From Branchiostoma belcheri (taxonomy: Eukaryota; Chordata; Leptocardii; Amphioxiformes; Branchiostomatidae), in NCBI RefSeq assembly GCF_001625305.1, contig NW_017802713.1:2857579-2921578 (forward strand): 64,000 nucleotides of DNA. Direction: 5' to 3'. The position numbers and the translations under genes are program-made. Each line of letters begins with the position of its first letter. Position 1 is the first letter of the stretch. A model generated the notes under the pieces. That model ran no database searches, had not been told where the DNA came from, and was given only the letters and a program-made list of their open reading frames with translations. This document shows, piece by piece, positions 22,506 through 34,300 of the stretch.

Positions 22506-25038
22506 CTAGATGCTTTGGCGGCGATTTGCCTTCCCAGTGGAGTGCTTTACCCTTGACTTTGACATATCAGTGCTGAGGGTTTTAGATCTGCGGGCCCGGC
22601 CTTCGCTACCCTGTTCGCATGTGAGGACACCATCTTCAGATTCGGTGATGCCAGTAGGATCATGTTGTGCTTGTTGGTACGACACGTTTGTGCGTGTTTT
22701 GTTTGCTAGTGTGTGTGCGGCCTGGTACCTCACGTTAGCGCGCTGTCTGGCCGCTAACGTGTGGACAGCCAGGTTACGGTACAAGGTTCTAACCTGGTCT
22801 CTGTCCTGTGGTCTGCCATATTTACCGATCGAAGCTAGATCTCTGGCTCTGTATCTGCCTGCTGTAGACACTCCGTACTGCCTAACGTGGGCCAGCTTCT
22901 GACGTACAGGTATCCGTGGGTCTGACCTTGTTCGTGGAAGAGTTCCGTATGGTCTTACGTGAGTCAGCCTCCGGCGTACGGGTATCCGTGGGTCTGATCT
23001 GGTTCGGGGGAGAGTTCCGTACTGTCTGACGCGTGCCTGCCTTTGGCGTGCAGTTCGGTACTCTGTGTTCCGTGCTGCGGCCGTTGGAGGGGCTGTGCCG
23101 TAGCCTGGATGCCTGCCGCCCTGCCTGGCCGATGAAGGAAGGGCCACCTCAGCTCCAGCGGCGTAGAAACGTACAGTGTCGTCATCATCTTCATCATCGT
23201 GTGAACTGGATGTCGTGGGGAGGGAGTGCCGCCGTGTGTTCTCGTAGTCGAAATACCTGTCAGGGATTTCACTGTACGTATGCTGTACCTCCGGCCGTGT
23301 GTTGTAGTAGTCGTTGTAATCGTCTGGGATTTCCCAGTAAGGGTGCTGTACCCATGGACGTGTGTTGTAGTAGTTAAAGTACTCGTCAGGGATGCGGCTG
23401 TACTGCGGGTCGTCACCGGCAGATGACTGAGAGTCCTGCCCGGCCGTGCCCGCGGCTGTTACCGGGCTTGTCGTGTCCTGACTGACGCCCACAGCTCGGC
23501 TGTTTGCTCCACTGATCATCCAGTGGCTCGCGGAGACGACAGCCAGTGAAGGACCTTGAGCCTGTCCGGCTTGGTGGTCCCGTGAACCACATCGCTTTCT
23601 GATAATGCATGCCGCTAGAAGCAGTGCTATCAGGACAACTCCGGCTAGCAGGACAGCGAGTACAGCAGTCAAAATGGTGACGATCCCCACACCGCCCGGC
23701 AGGGGGCGCTCCTCCCGCTGTACCGGTGCCGTCCCAGCTGGAGTTGTGTAGGGGTTGGTCTGGTCCAGGCTGACCTTGGTGGTTGTGTGGGTCTGAAGCT
23801 CTTCTGTTGTCTGTGTCTCCGTCGTTTTTCCTTCACACACGAGGCCACTAGAAGTACCGGACGCGGGCGCGGGGAATACATGCCGGTGCATCTTGTCCTG
23901 AGCTTTCAGAAAACAAGTAACGTTCTTCTTTCCTTCATGACCAGTGGCTCCAATGCTCCTGTTGTTGTAACTCTCACCAGAAGTCCTGCTCCTATCCACA
24001 CCTGCCGTGACATCAGACAAGACCACAGCGACGATCTGAGGTGTGTTCGACTCGCCTGCAGCCAGGGGAACGATCTTCAGAGTCAAGTTTCTCCCCACCG
24101 CTACCCTAACGCTGCCGGGGTCTCCCCAGGCATGCCTGCACCAGTGCGTGACGTTATGTGCCTTGTCTGCGTCACTGTTTACTGATATCATCACAAACGG
24201 CAGTTCGTACCTGCCTACAACAGTCTCAGCGATCTCCCGACCGCATGCAGGGTTTGGGCTTACATCTATGCTAGACAGCTTGTAGATACCTATGTGGACT
24301 GAATCTCGCTTCCCGTAACGTTCTATGATACAGAAAAGCTCTTTGTCAACCCTCACTGAAATATCAGGACCTGGCCGATAGTTTTGAAGCCGGTAGTCGA
24401 CATGCCATGTCATCACCGAAGGTACGGGGTCGATATCGTCGTGAGGAGGCATTCTGTTTCTGCTCACTTGAATATGTGTCAGCCTTTGTCGTAGCGCCTT
24501 CATAGAATTGCTTGGCAGACATGTCAACGCATTCCCGCGTAAGTCTAGCTTACGTAGCCAGGACAGGGACTCAAATGCCTGTGGATGGATGCTTTCGATG
24601 GAGTTCGATTTCAACGACAGACGAGCTAGATTTCTTAATCCATGGAACCAAAACGGCTGGATATTTTGCAAAGAGTTACCGTCAAGTAGCAGTTCTCCCA
24701 AGAGCGTGATGTTTTGGAAGCATTTTGGATCGATGTTACTGATGTGGTTGTGTGAAAGGGACAGGGTTATTAACGATCTGTGGAACATCAAGCCATCAAA
24801 CCAGGTTCTCTTCACGTGAGTCAGGTTGTTGTGGTCGAGGTACAAGTGATTCAGTCGGGGGAAGGCAGAGAAAGTGTCCTGTTCTAAATCTGTGATGCCG
24901 CATTCTAGGAGCGAGAGCTCAGTGATCTGGTTTTTCTTAGGTGGTCGCAGTTTTGACAGAATCCCAGACGCGAACCCTCGAACCCCCACTACAGCTCTGT
25001 CAGGGAGGCAGAGCGAGGTCGGCTGGGAGGTGTTTGCA

Positions 25039-25072
<34 letters not shown>

Positions 25073-25098
25073 GCTGTTGTTGCTGGGAGGTGTTTGCA

Positions 25099-25129
<31 letters not shown>

Positions 25130-25175
25130 GCTGGGAGGTGTTTGCATGTTGTTGTTGTTGCTGGGAGGTGTTTGC

Positions 25176-25216
<41 letters not shown>

Positions 25217-25385
25217 TGCTGCAAATGAAGCAAGCGCTGTTAAAGGGCTGGTTCGGAGGTACCCTGTACGCAGCGCAGGGTCCCCATGATTTAATGCTCG
25301 TGCACCCAGGAAAACATGCCGTGTCGAAACCTGTGCATCCTACCAAAATTGCTAGAACAATTATTTCCTTAAACATGCTAGACAT
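22506..25385 (-). CDS. LRR single-pass membrane protein with polyQ and tyrosine-repeat tail
   Basis: A single 959-aa coding exon. Residues 1-20 form a signal peptide (MSSMFKEIIVLAILVGCTG). A short Cys-rich segment follows, then at about 55-118 an interrupted polyQ tract (CAA codons) broken by HANTSQ units. About six leucine-rich repeats lie at roughly 145-320 (phrases such as LNHLYLDHNNLTHV, LITLSLSHNHISNI, LRKLDLRGNALTCLP). A longer extracellular region with Cys and NxS/T sites leads to a membrane helix at about 567-594 ending in RKR. The tail has three units of about 21 residues (YSRIPDEY, YWEIPDDY, YSEIPDRY) and later repeats of RQYGTLPRTRSDPRIPVR type. The layout is that of a receptor or adhesion protein; there is no TIR, kinase or Ig domain. 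YxxI can serve as sorting or SH2-binding motifs, but that role here is an inference. Confidence 0.85.
25025..25220 (-). repeat. Interrupted (CAA)n coding microsatellite
   Basis: Within the LRR gene, runs of CAA (GTT on the plus strand) are separated four times by an 18-base unit encoding HANTSQ (CATGCAAACACCTCCCAG). It is a compound coding minisatellite in the extracellular part of the protein. Confidence 0.95.
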
Positions 25386-25520
25386 ATAACATATAGTTAA
25401 GAATGAAGTAAAGGTTAGTCTTCACAAAATGCCTTTTTGTGAAGACTTTCCTGACTGCTGGGGAGAAGGGCAGCCTTAGCCTCGTCCGTCCACTGCTGCA
25501 GGCTTCTCAGGCTGCGTCAC
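25386..25520 (-). promoter_or_regulatory. Probable 5' UTR exon part of the LRR gene
   Basis: On the minus strand CCTCTATTTTTCAG followed by GTGACGCAGC at 25520 is a good 3' splice site, so the start codon at 25385 may sit in an exon that begins here, with the promoter further upstream (higher coordinates). Inference from the acceptor only. Confidence 0.4.
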
Positions 25521-25948
25521 CTGAAAAATAGAGGCAAATCATTCTTCTCATTTAGCATAAGAATTCAAACTACGATTGCCATAATTGTGAAATGTGCTCT
25601 CGCGAGAACACAGCTTGGCGAGAACGCGCGTGAGTTTGAACGAAAACGAGGCCCAATGGAGCGATGAAGATTAGGGTCAGACAAAGTTTTGCCCAAAAAA
25701 AAGCTTAATACAAAATATTTCATAAAACAACTAGATAAATCATTATAACAAAATATATACAACGGGAATGAATGAAATTTATATGTTTTCATGATATATT
25801 TCTTCAAATAATTTCCCACAAGAACTACTTTATAAGAAATATCAAATCGGCCCCAGATCATTAAAAAAACTTCGAACCGAGACCAGAACATAATTTGAGT
25901 GCACGTTATGCGTATATCAAATTGTGCTGAAATCATGTGAGCTAGGTA

Positions 25949-26375
25949 AGGCCGCAGCAAGTAAATTTTATGGATGACATCCTCCGCAGACTCCAAGTCT
26001 AATGCGAGCGGGCGACAAAAAAAAAACAAGGCGGGCCGAAAAAACAAGTTTCCCACGTTTTAGAATTTTGGCTCAATCATTGTACAAATGCTTTTGATTC
26101 AGTGGGAACATCACATACACACAGTCAACATCACATGTCACTGCATCAAATTAAGAAACAAAAGATTAAATCATAGCCTTTTCTTGTCTCCTCTCTTCAT
26201 AGTTATCTGCCATCCACCTTCCGGCATGGCAACAGACATTTTTGCCCATTTTTGGCATGGTGACCACTGACCACTGTCAGAAGGCAACGAAATTTCTTGT
26301 GTTATTTTAAATCCAAATCAGGCTAAAATTAATGCGCGCGCTGATGTCATCCATAAAAATTACTTGCTATGGCCT
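25949..26375. mobile_element. MITE with long terminal inverted repeats
   Basis: The left end AGGCCGCAGCAAGTAAATTT + TATGGATGACATC is inverted at the right end as GATGTCATCCATAAAAATTA + CTTGCTATGGCCT. Length is about 427 bases with no transposase frame. It is the same family as 45781-46179 and the solo ends at 18487, 28297 and 46429. Confidence 0.8.
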
Positions 26376-26979
26376 AACCTGCATTTAATGAATAGATGAA
26401 TATCATGATATCTGAAGCGAGTGCTACACCAAAAGGTAAAAAAAAAACTATAGGAATAAACAGATAGGAAAAAACTATTTTTAATAATTTCTCTTCGGTG
26501 CCATGTGTTGATATGTGATGGAAAAATCGCAATTATACGGTCCAGATGCGATGTTGAAAACACATCTAAAATAAATGAATATGAATAAATCGCAACTATT
26601 GACTACCTGACTGACTGAATTTTTTAAGAAAATGACTGAATAAATGAATGAATCTTGTGCCATTCGTAGAAAAAAAATGAACGACCGGTCAAAATAAGTC
26701 TCGCTAATACAGCATGAGAAAAGAAACACAAGATAGCAATGGTGATGCACTCAAGTTAAAAAAAATATACATATAAGCGCCACCGTCGAACATATAAATA
26801 ATTAACAGAGATATAAACTAGACAGAAAAAAAACTACTAAATCTAAACAATCTTAGGACACAATATAAGACAGACAAAATTGGGTCAAATTAAATATAAC
26901 TAAAATCGCAGGTCCTAACCCCACCCCCTTGCCAGTTCAGGTAGGACTCAAATGGAGTAAACCAAATTTTATACATGTA

Positions 26980-27130
26980 AATCAAGAGTGTCCGAAAGGT
27001 AGCCTCTACCAGGCTTGAGGAGGCGGCTGGAAAGAGTAGAATTCGGCCAAAATAGAGAGATAAGCATACCAAGGGAGTTTGTCCGTTGAGAGAACAGTTC
27101 GCCGCCGCTATCCGAAAGGTTGACTTCTAG
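26980..27130. repeat. Short dispersed repeat fragment
   Basis: GTAGCCTCTACCAGGCTT..GGCGGCTGGAAAGAGTAGAA recurs at 55776-55830 with flanking GGCCA..ATAGAGA. No coding content. Confidence 0.55.
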
Positions 27131-27297
27131 CAATACGTCTCTTTGACATAACAAACATGGTAACAAGCTTTTAAGGCTTTAGGATGTAAATATCATCGAT
27201 GGCCTTAATCGTGAATTGAATTTCCCCGATTTTGAAAAAAAAAGAAGACATCTTGGTATGTCTTGAATGCTAGTGTGGTTTTACTTGGCCTCCTGTG

Positions 27298-27461
27298 CAG
27301 GCCTCCGGGCGGGTGGGAGTTTTGATACTGCGTTTTGTGGAATTTTCAACGCGTTTTTTTTGCCGGCTGGTAGAAACCTTGTCTGGGAGGCCGGCAAAAG
27401 AACGCGTGAAAAAATCTACAATACTCAGTATCAAAACTCTCACCCGCCCGGAGGCCTGAAC
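27298..27461. repeat. Foldback element with 33-bp inverted termini
   Basis: CAGGCCTCCGGGCGGGTGGG + AGTTTTGATACTG at the left is inverted at the right (CAGTATCAAAACTCTCACCC + GCCCGGAGGCCTG). Inner stretches AACGCGTT..TTTTGCCGGC and GCCGGCAAAAGAACGCGTG also pair. Total length is about 164 bases. Confidence 0.85.
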
Positions 27462-27529
27462 AGTTTTACTAGTCAAGCTGATGTATAAGGCAGCCTTCGT
27501 AGACTTGGTGTTGGTGATACAATGCTTTG

Positions 27530-27560
27530 TTTGTTTATTTATTTATTTGTTTGTTTGTGG
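27530..27560. repeat. (TTTG/TTTA)n short repeat
   Basis: A run of TTTG and TTTA tetranucleotides. Low complexity. Confidence 0.7.
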
Positions 27561-27875
27561 CTTTATTTCAACTTGATTATTACCCCATTCGGCCATTTAG
27601 GTCGCTTTTCATGGAGGTCAAGTACAAGCTGGGAGAAGTGTCCAGGGATCAGACAAATCATATCAAACAAATAATGAAAATAGTAAAAATACAAATTTCT
27701 GTCAAAGAAGTCACTCAAAACAATATCAATGAGAAGGAATGAATGAATAAATGAACGAATAAAAAACAGTAACAAAAACAGGTCATCACGTCATCATATG
27801 TCGACTCCATTTTAGAGAAAAGAGACAGAGAGAGACATCGACAGAGAGAAGCATATATCTTACCCCAGTTTACGG

Positions 27876-28055
27876 CCCTGGTTCCCGCCCGAGCCCACGG
27901 TCGGTGGCGGGTCGGGGTAGCCCTGGTTCCCGCCCGGGCCAACGGTCGGTGGCGGGTCGGGGTAGCCCTGGTTCCCACCTGAGACAACGGTCGGTGGCGG
28001 GTCGGGGTAGCCCTGGTTCCCGCCCGGGCCAACGGTCGGTGGCGGGTGGCTTCGC
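27876..28055. repeat. 45-bp GC-rich minisatellite, four copies
   Basis: The unit starts CCCTGGTTCCCGCCCGGGCC and continues AACGGTCGGTGGCGGGTCGGG. Copies begin at 27876, 27921, 27966 and 28011. Because 45 is a multiple of three it is open in several frames, but no gene context supports coding. Confidence 0.93.
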
Positions 28056-28296
28056 TCCCAAGCTAGGTCGGCGACCGACCTGGTCAGACTGAAGATGAAG
28101 TGATGGAATACTTAGCGCCAGTAAAGAACAATTTTCTCAGCAAAATGATGGCAAGGCGGTCTGGTGAATCTTGTATTGTCATGTTTTGTCGCCTCAATTC
28201 TAGTATAACAAGTATAACAAAAGTTAAACATGTACATGTAGGAAACATGTTTTTTTTGTCCGTCTTGTTTTTCTTCGCCCTATTGCATTAGATTTT

Positions 28297-28340
28297 AAGT
28301 CTGGGGAGGATGCCATCCATAAAGTTACTTGCTGTGGCCT
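28297..28340 (+). repeat. Solo end of the GGATGTCATCCATAAAA MITE family
   Basis: GGATGCCATCCATAAAGTTA then CTTGCTGTGGCCT matches the right end of the 45781-46179 family. No partner end was seen. Confidence 0.6.
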
Positions 28341-29097
28341 TATACGAAACAAACTTTTAAAGACACCCAATGCGATATTAGAGCAGCAAAACTGAAAATA
28401 TTCTGAATAAGGCTCGTATGATGTCATACTGCTTCACATTAGCACATTTCAATCAGTATTTCACACTTTGGGTATTTAAAACTGCAGAAACAAGCCGCAA
28501 CATGAGTCCTTTATTTTAGGGAAGGTACCTTCAGCCCAGGACCCTTCCAGTAACCATTTCCGTCAGAATTTTGGGTATATTTGCTCCATGAGGGTCATTT
28601 CACACTGGAATAGTGTGGTTTCAGCTCTGTATGGAGATAAGTCACTAGAATATTGACCTCGAAAAATTGGGTTTTCAAGCCCTAAAAACTGAATTGGATG
28701 CCTTTAAAGAAAACAAAATCAAATAAAACCTTACCGGTAGGTCAGGAGGCGAAAATCGCTTGCCCTCATTCTTGCATCGCGTGTGGGTTGGAGCGGGAAA
28801 ACGGCAAGTCGTCACTTCTGAGTTCTGCGCGCTTCTGATCTCATGTTTATGACACACCGAACTTTCTCAGCGTTCGTAGCCATGGCAACAGTTGATGACG
28901 TCAGTATACTGTTTGGCCATGCAATTTTCCGTCTCGTAAACGGTCGATGCCATTTCGCTGAATGGTCGAGCGTACCATAACTTTTTTTTAGGTCCAAAAA
29001 CGAAAAAAATAATATATATTATAAAAAGCAATATTCTAATTGCAAATATACAGGAGGGCCATGTAGAATTGTAAATATTAGTGAAAAAAAAAACAAA

Positions 29098-29182
29098 AAG
29101 GACAAGCTCGGATTCGAACTCGGGTCCAAAAGTTTAGCTCTACCCTAACCTATACCCAAACCTCCACGCCACAAAACATTAC
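29098..29182 (-). repeat. tRNA-like sequence, probably a SINE head
   Basis: The minus strand has GAGTTCGAATCCGAGC (B-box) preceded by GGCGTGGAGG..GGGTATAGG (degenerate A-box). The 5' end cannot pair with the 3' CTTGTCC, so it is not a functional tRNA. Confidence 0.45.
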
Positions 29183-29554
29183 AGTGTCGATGGACCGTGC
29201 TGATACCCTTAAAGTTAGCCATTCTGCGATATGGCATCGACCGTTTACGACACGGAAATTAGCTTCGGCTATGCCACTAGCGGGTGGCAAAACGTTTGAA
29301 AGTTGTGTCCTAAATACTTTCTTGTGAGATTTTCAAAACGTAATAAGACATTTTGGCTAGATTAGACACCTGCAACTCAATATGCATGTGTTGCGGCGGT
29401 GAGCTATGTCGTTTGCGGGCGGCAGACGGTTTGAAAAGCGGTGTAAGACATTCTTTGTAAGATTGGACATTTTTGTGCCGTGCTATAAACAGTGTGACTC
29501 AAGATTCATATGTATTTTGTTGATACACATACACTCGCAGATATACGCCAAAAT

Positions 29555-30066
29555 ACTCACTCACTCACTCATCCACGGACCACATACTAAATATATTTAC
29601 GTCCCCGTCGGATACGCACAAGTACTATTTACTAACTCACTCACTCACTCACTCACTCACTCACTCACTCACTCACTCACTCACTCACTCACTCACTCAC
29701 TCTCTCACTCACTCACTCACTCACTCACTCACTCACTAGAGCTCTCATTTACTCACTCACTCACCCACTCACTCACTCACTCACTCACTAGAGCTCTCAT
29801 TTACTCACTCACCCACTCACTCACTCACTCACTCACTCACTCACTCATGATCACCTGACCATCCACCCACGTGCACCAACTCACCCACAAACCCACTCAC
29901 TGACCCACTCACTCACTCACTCACTCACTCACTCACTCACTCACTCACTCACTCACNCACCCCAACCACTCACCCACCCAAACAACCATACACCGACCCA
30001 CCCACCCAACCATCCACCCCCCCACCCAACCATCCATCCACCCACCCAACCATCCACCCACCCATT
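29555..30066. repeat. (TCAC)n microsatellite grading into CCCACCCAACCAT repeats
   Basis: Long TCAC runs (29633-29955) are interrupted by a duplicated GAGCTCTCATTTACTCAC segment, then by CACCCACCCAACCATC units from about 29970. One ambiguous base lies at 29957. No coding support. Confidence 0.95.
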
Positions 30067-30639
30067 GATCATTGAGGTTTCTGACAAATCCTACCAGTTT
30101 TTCTAAATTGCTGAAGAGGGAGGTACGGTATTGTGTGCAACACTTTCCTGACATGATGTACATGAGGTGAGTAGCGGGTAGCTGGCTGCGCGTGCCAGGC
30201 CAGTGTACGGGGGGCAGTTGTAAATTACTTCTCGCAGATATGTGAATTATTCCCCACGAGTATGTGATGAGGTCTCTTAAAGGTATTTCTAATTCCCGCT
30301 TGCTTTCAAGCGCCGAGATTGATTTATAGTTCTGTGGAGGCAGATCACAAGAAAGCGAGAACAATAATTATTATTACAAACTAGAAAGGCAGACATTTGC
30401 TCGGGGGCAATTGCAGCAAATGGCTAGCTTCACCACATCCCCCGTACCAAAGATAGGCTTATCACTCTTCCACACCCACACAGCCCTGTCCAATACTTAA
30501 AAAAGAACATGCCTCCCCTCTCCAATGGTTCTAGTGAGCCCACATTATGTTATGCTTCTGTTAAAATACCAAGTCCAAAGTTAAATTCTAAAGAAATGAC
30601 AAACGTTTCTGTCGTTCTGAATTACATATGCAACGAGCT

Positions 30640-31115
30640 TAAATAGTCCTATTATGGAATGCAGCTGATTTAAAGAATTTCCTCATTGATTATGTAAATT
30701 ATATCCAGATTTGCAAAATTGTCATCTAATTATGTCAAGTATCACCTAAGCTACCAACATACCAAAAACGACAACGATCCAGCAACCGTTTCTTGAATAA
30801 CAACAAACTCCCCTGCATGCAGAGCAAGGGGGCTCAACGTCACTTTTTCCCCGGCACAAGAGCTACCTATCATCTAAATTTCATGTCCCAAGCTTGTCTA
30901 GATCATGAAATATCAAACCGGAAGTTCCACTGCAAGACCATGACAAGCCGCCAGGGGGCCCAAAATCTAATCATTTCGAGGTCTCATTAAGACCTACCCA
31001 CCTACCAAATATCAAGGCAATCCATTAAAGCTCTCTCGAGTTATCGTATTTACACACTCACACACAGACACACACACAGACACACACACAGACACACCAA
31101 CGCCTCTAAAAACAT
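30640..31115 (+). repeat. Copy of the AGAGTTC/microsatellite repeat family
   Basis: It shares the palindromic TTATGTAAATTA/TTTGCAAAAT block, ACCGGAAGTTCCACTGCA, CAGGGGGCCCAAAATCTAAT, ACCTACCAAATATCAAGGCA and ends in (CACACAGA)n at about 31053-31097. It lies just upstream of the first FAXC-like gene. Confidence 0.75.
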
Positions 31116-31391
31116 AACCGTCTTGGCGATTGTAATGAGGAAAATGACGGAGCGAGGGGGTAGTACTACTAGTACTTAGGGTAGTGACGGTGACCGATCG
31201 ACCAATGCAGTTCCACATCGAACCGCAAGGCGGCTAAAGAAGACGCTAAAAGTTGACCCCTGACCTCCTTCCACCACAACAAGACTGAGACAGTCTCGAC
31301 CATGACACAGAGGACACATTGATCAAGTTCAGTGTTACTTTTGAAGTAATTTTCGTACTTTTCAAGTTATTCAAAGCTAGAAGATTCCAAA

Positions 31392-34300
31392 ATGTCCGCC
31401 GAAAATGTCCAGGTTTCTTTTCGTGGCCTGTTGGAGTACCTCCAGACTTCAATCGTGCAGTTGTTGACAGACCCCACCCAACTCTCTCCCGGCCAGGGTG
31501 TTCTTGTCGGCGCCTCTGCGCTGTTAGTCGGGGCGGTGTTGTGGAGCTGCTGCGGGGGACAGAGGAGAAACAAGGTCAAGTTGAGGGCGGAGTTTACCCC
31601 AGGTAAAGCTCATCTTTTGAATTATGCATTCAGGGGGCGTGGTCTGAACTCCGCGGACACCCTGGGTTACCGTAAAACCTAGAAATATTTAGTGACGTGA
31701 TATAAGGTCCTTCATGAGGGTAACGGGAGCATGGTATGATACTGCAGCGGAACTTGATATTTTCTTGACGTCATTTTTCTTGAGTTTTTTTTTTTTAATG
31801 AGATAAGTTTGGGTCCCCTAGCAGCTTGCTCAAGAACTGCAGGGACATTTTTTTAGAAACATTTCAAGGGGGATGCAAGAATCTGAGTTCGATTGGTTTG
31901 GTATGTACATGTTACTCGAGTAATGCTTGACATAATTAGATGACAAGTATTCAAATCAGGATCTAATTTGCATTATTAATGAATGCAGAAATTTTCTAAA
32001 TCTGCTGCATTTAATGATATGACTATTCATACTTGTGACATGTATTATTGAGAATGGCAGGAACATATTGATCACATGTATGTATAAATACCTTAAAGTT
32101 GTGTAATTTAATTTTTTTTATTTTTAATTCTTCACTTTTTCTTATCCAGGAAAAGTGTACTTCCACACACTACCACCAGTGAAGGCGATCCCATGTCTGA
32201 CTCCGTTTGGTATAAAGCTGGAGACATATCTGCGTATGGCTGATATTCCATACGAGCCTATGCGCGGGTTCAGTTACGGCCCAAAGGTTCGTATGAATTT
32301 TTTTGTAAAAGTTTGATAGCAGCATGTTTTGTAGTGTGTGGTATCACTTAAGCTTCCAAATATCCACAAGCACAGCAATGAAAGGAATCAGGAATGATAC
32401 TAGATTTGTGTTTGATTTTTGATGATATATATAGAAACTTTTTAAATTTAAATGATTGCCAGTTGGATGTGTTAAGCACATTCAACTGGCAATCATAGTA
32501 CATCAACAAGTCAGGGTAGAGACTCCAATCTGGTAGTATCAGTGATTCTACAGGTAGAGATCCAGTGGCTGATTGGGCTTTTGATAGGGAAATCTACTGG
32601 TTAAAGCAATAGACCTCATCCTATACCAGCAGACAGTCTATTGCTTTAACAACGCCCAATGTATCCTGAAAGTTAAACATTCAGTCACATTACTGGCACT
32701 GTAAGCTAATGACTTCATTAAAATAGTCTGTAAAGTTACTAGCCAAAAAAGCAACAACTATCTTTTAATGCTTTACATGTATGACACTGCAGTTCAGAAC
32801 ATGTATCACAGGTTGTACTAACAGATTAATTTAGCTCTGAGTGGTGATTCAAACTGCTGTGACTCAACTTTTGTTTTCAGTCTTTAATGATTACTTTTGA
32901 TGTTTTCGATAGAGTATTGTTGAGCTAGACCTATAAACCTTGCCATTCTCAGGGTAAAATCCCGTGGATTGAGTACAACGGTGAAGCCATGGGAGACTCT
33001 GGTCTCATCCTGGAGTTTCTGAACAGGGAGAAAGGTGTGGACCTGAACCAGTCCCTGAGTGCTGCAGACAAGGCTGTCAGCAGGGCCTTCACTAAGATGG
33101 TGGAGGAGAACACTTACTGGTATGTTAGGCATAGCCTCCACCAGGCCTTTCTACAGGAATACAGCCGGATCATAGAATTTGGCAAAAGAGAGAGTAAAAT
33201 TGGCCAGGGGTGTCCGGCCGCGGGGAGGTAGTTTCTTTCCCTAACTGCGCGGCCAGTCAAACCTATAACAAGGCGGCCAAACTCCCCTGGCAAACATTCT
33301 CCTATATATAGCCAGCGTAGTTAGTCTGGTAGAGACTAATGTTAGGCAGTGTTAGAAATCCTTTTTTCAGTGTTCTGCGATATTGTAGAATGTCAAAATT
33401 TTGTTCTGGAATTTGGAAATACTTTCTGCAAATATACACTTATAAGCCTTAAGCCTTAAAACCCATACAAAATTGCATGTTAGCAAACATTTCACAGAAG
33501 AAGCTGTTGTGATTGTAGTGGGTAAAAATTGTTACATAGAAAAATACATATTACATGATTATTAGTATATCATTAATTCAGTTGTAAACACAAAAGCTCT
33601 AAAACAATACTATACCAACACAATTGAACACCCAAGTCTGATTTTTTTTCAGTCTGCAAAATTGCAGGTTGCTTAAATCTTCTTCTGCAATATTGAAAAT
33701 TTCTCTGCAAAATGGAGACTGCAGATGAGTATTTTAACACTAGTTAACTGTTTCATTGCAATGGTCCCTACCCAATTTATGTCACACATTCAGAACCTTT
33801 GCCCCCAAAACCAAACACCCAAGGTTGGCTGAAGTTTGGGAGCAGTCTGACCAGATTCAGGCCATGCCTAAATTTTCTTTATGAATCAACTTGAATTTTG
33901 ACCCCAAGCGCACTTTGAACACTGCTGACCTACTGCCAATTATACCAGCCAACCATGGCCAAATCTCCATACACAAAATGTTTTTTGTTTCATGTTGTTC
34001 ACAATATGATGCTAAACGCTTTCCACTTACTTAATAGAATTTTATACTATCCATGCTAATATTAGATAAATTCTATTACCTTCTAGAAGGAGACTTCTAC
34101 TGTGTACAAATACATGTACTACGTAAATCTGTCAAAGAATGTTTAAACCTTATAGTCATATAAATGATACATTCAACTCAACATATTGCTTTACTCATAT
34201 AGTACTTGTATGTCTAGGTTAATTCATTTGTATCCACTTTTGTTTGTATGTTGCACAGTGAAAGACCTTACAAAAGTCGCTGTACTTTATTGTGTATTTT

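Noticed and set aside
22510-24819. Several plus-strand frames of 80-130 aa
   Set aside because: They are antisense shadows of the 959-aa LRR reading frame, which has a signal peptide, LRRs and a membrane helix.
24874-25289. Plus-strand frames of poly-Cys, poly-Val and poly-Leu
   Set aside because: They are antisense readings of the CAA repeat inside the minus-strand LRR gene.
29098-29182. A functional tRNA gene on the minus strand
   Set aside because: The B-box is good but no acceptor stem or anticodon arm can be formed; a SINE or pseudo-tRNA fits better.
29406-29858. A 150-aa open frame made of Thr-His-Ser-Leu repeats
   Set aside because: It is only the translation of the (TCAC)n microsatellite; no splice sites or conserved sequence support a gene.
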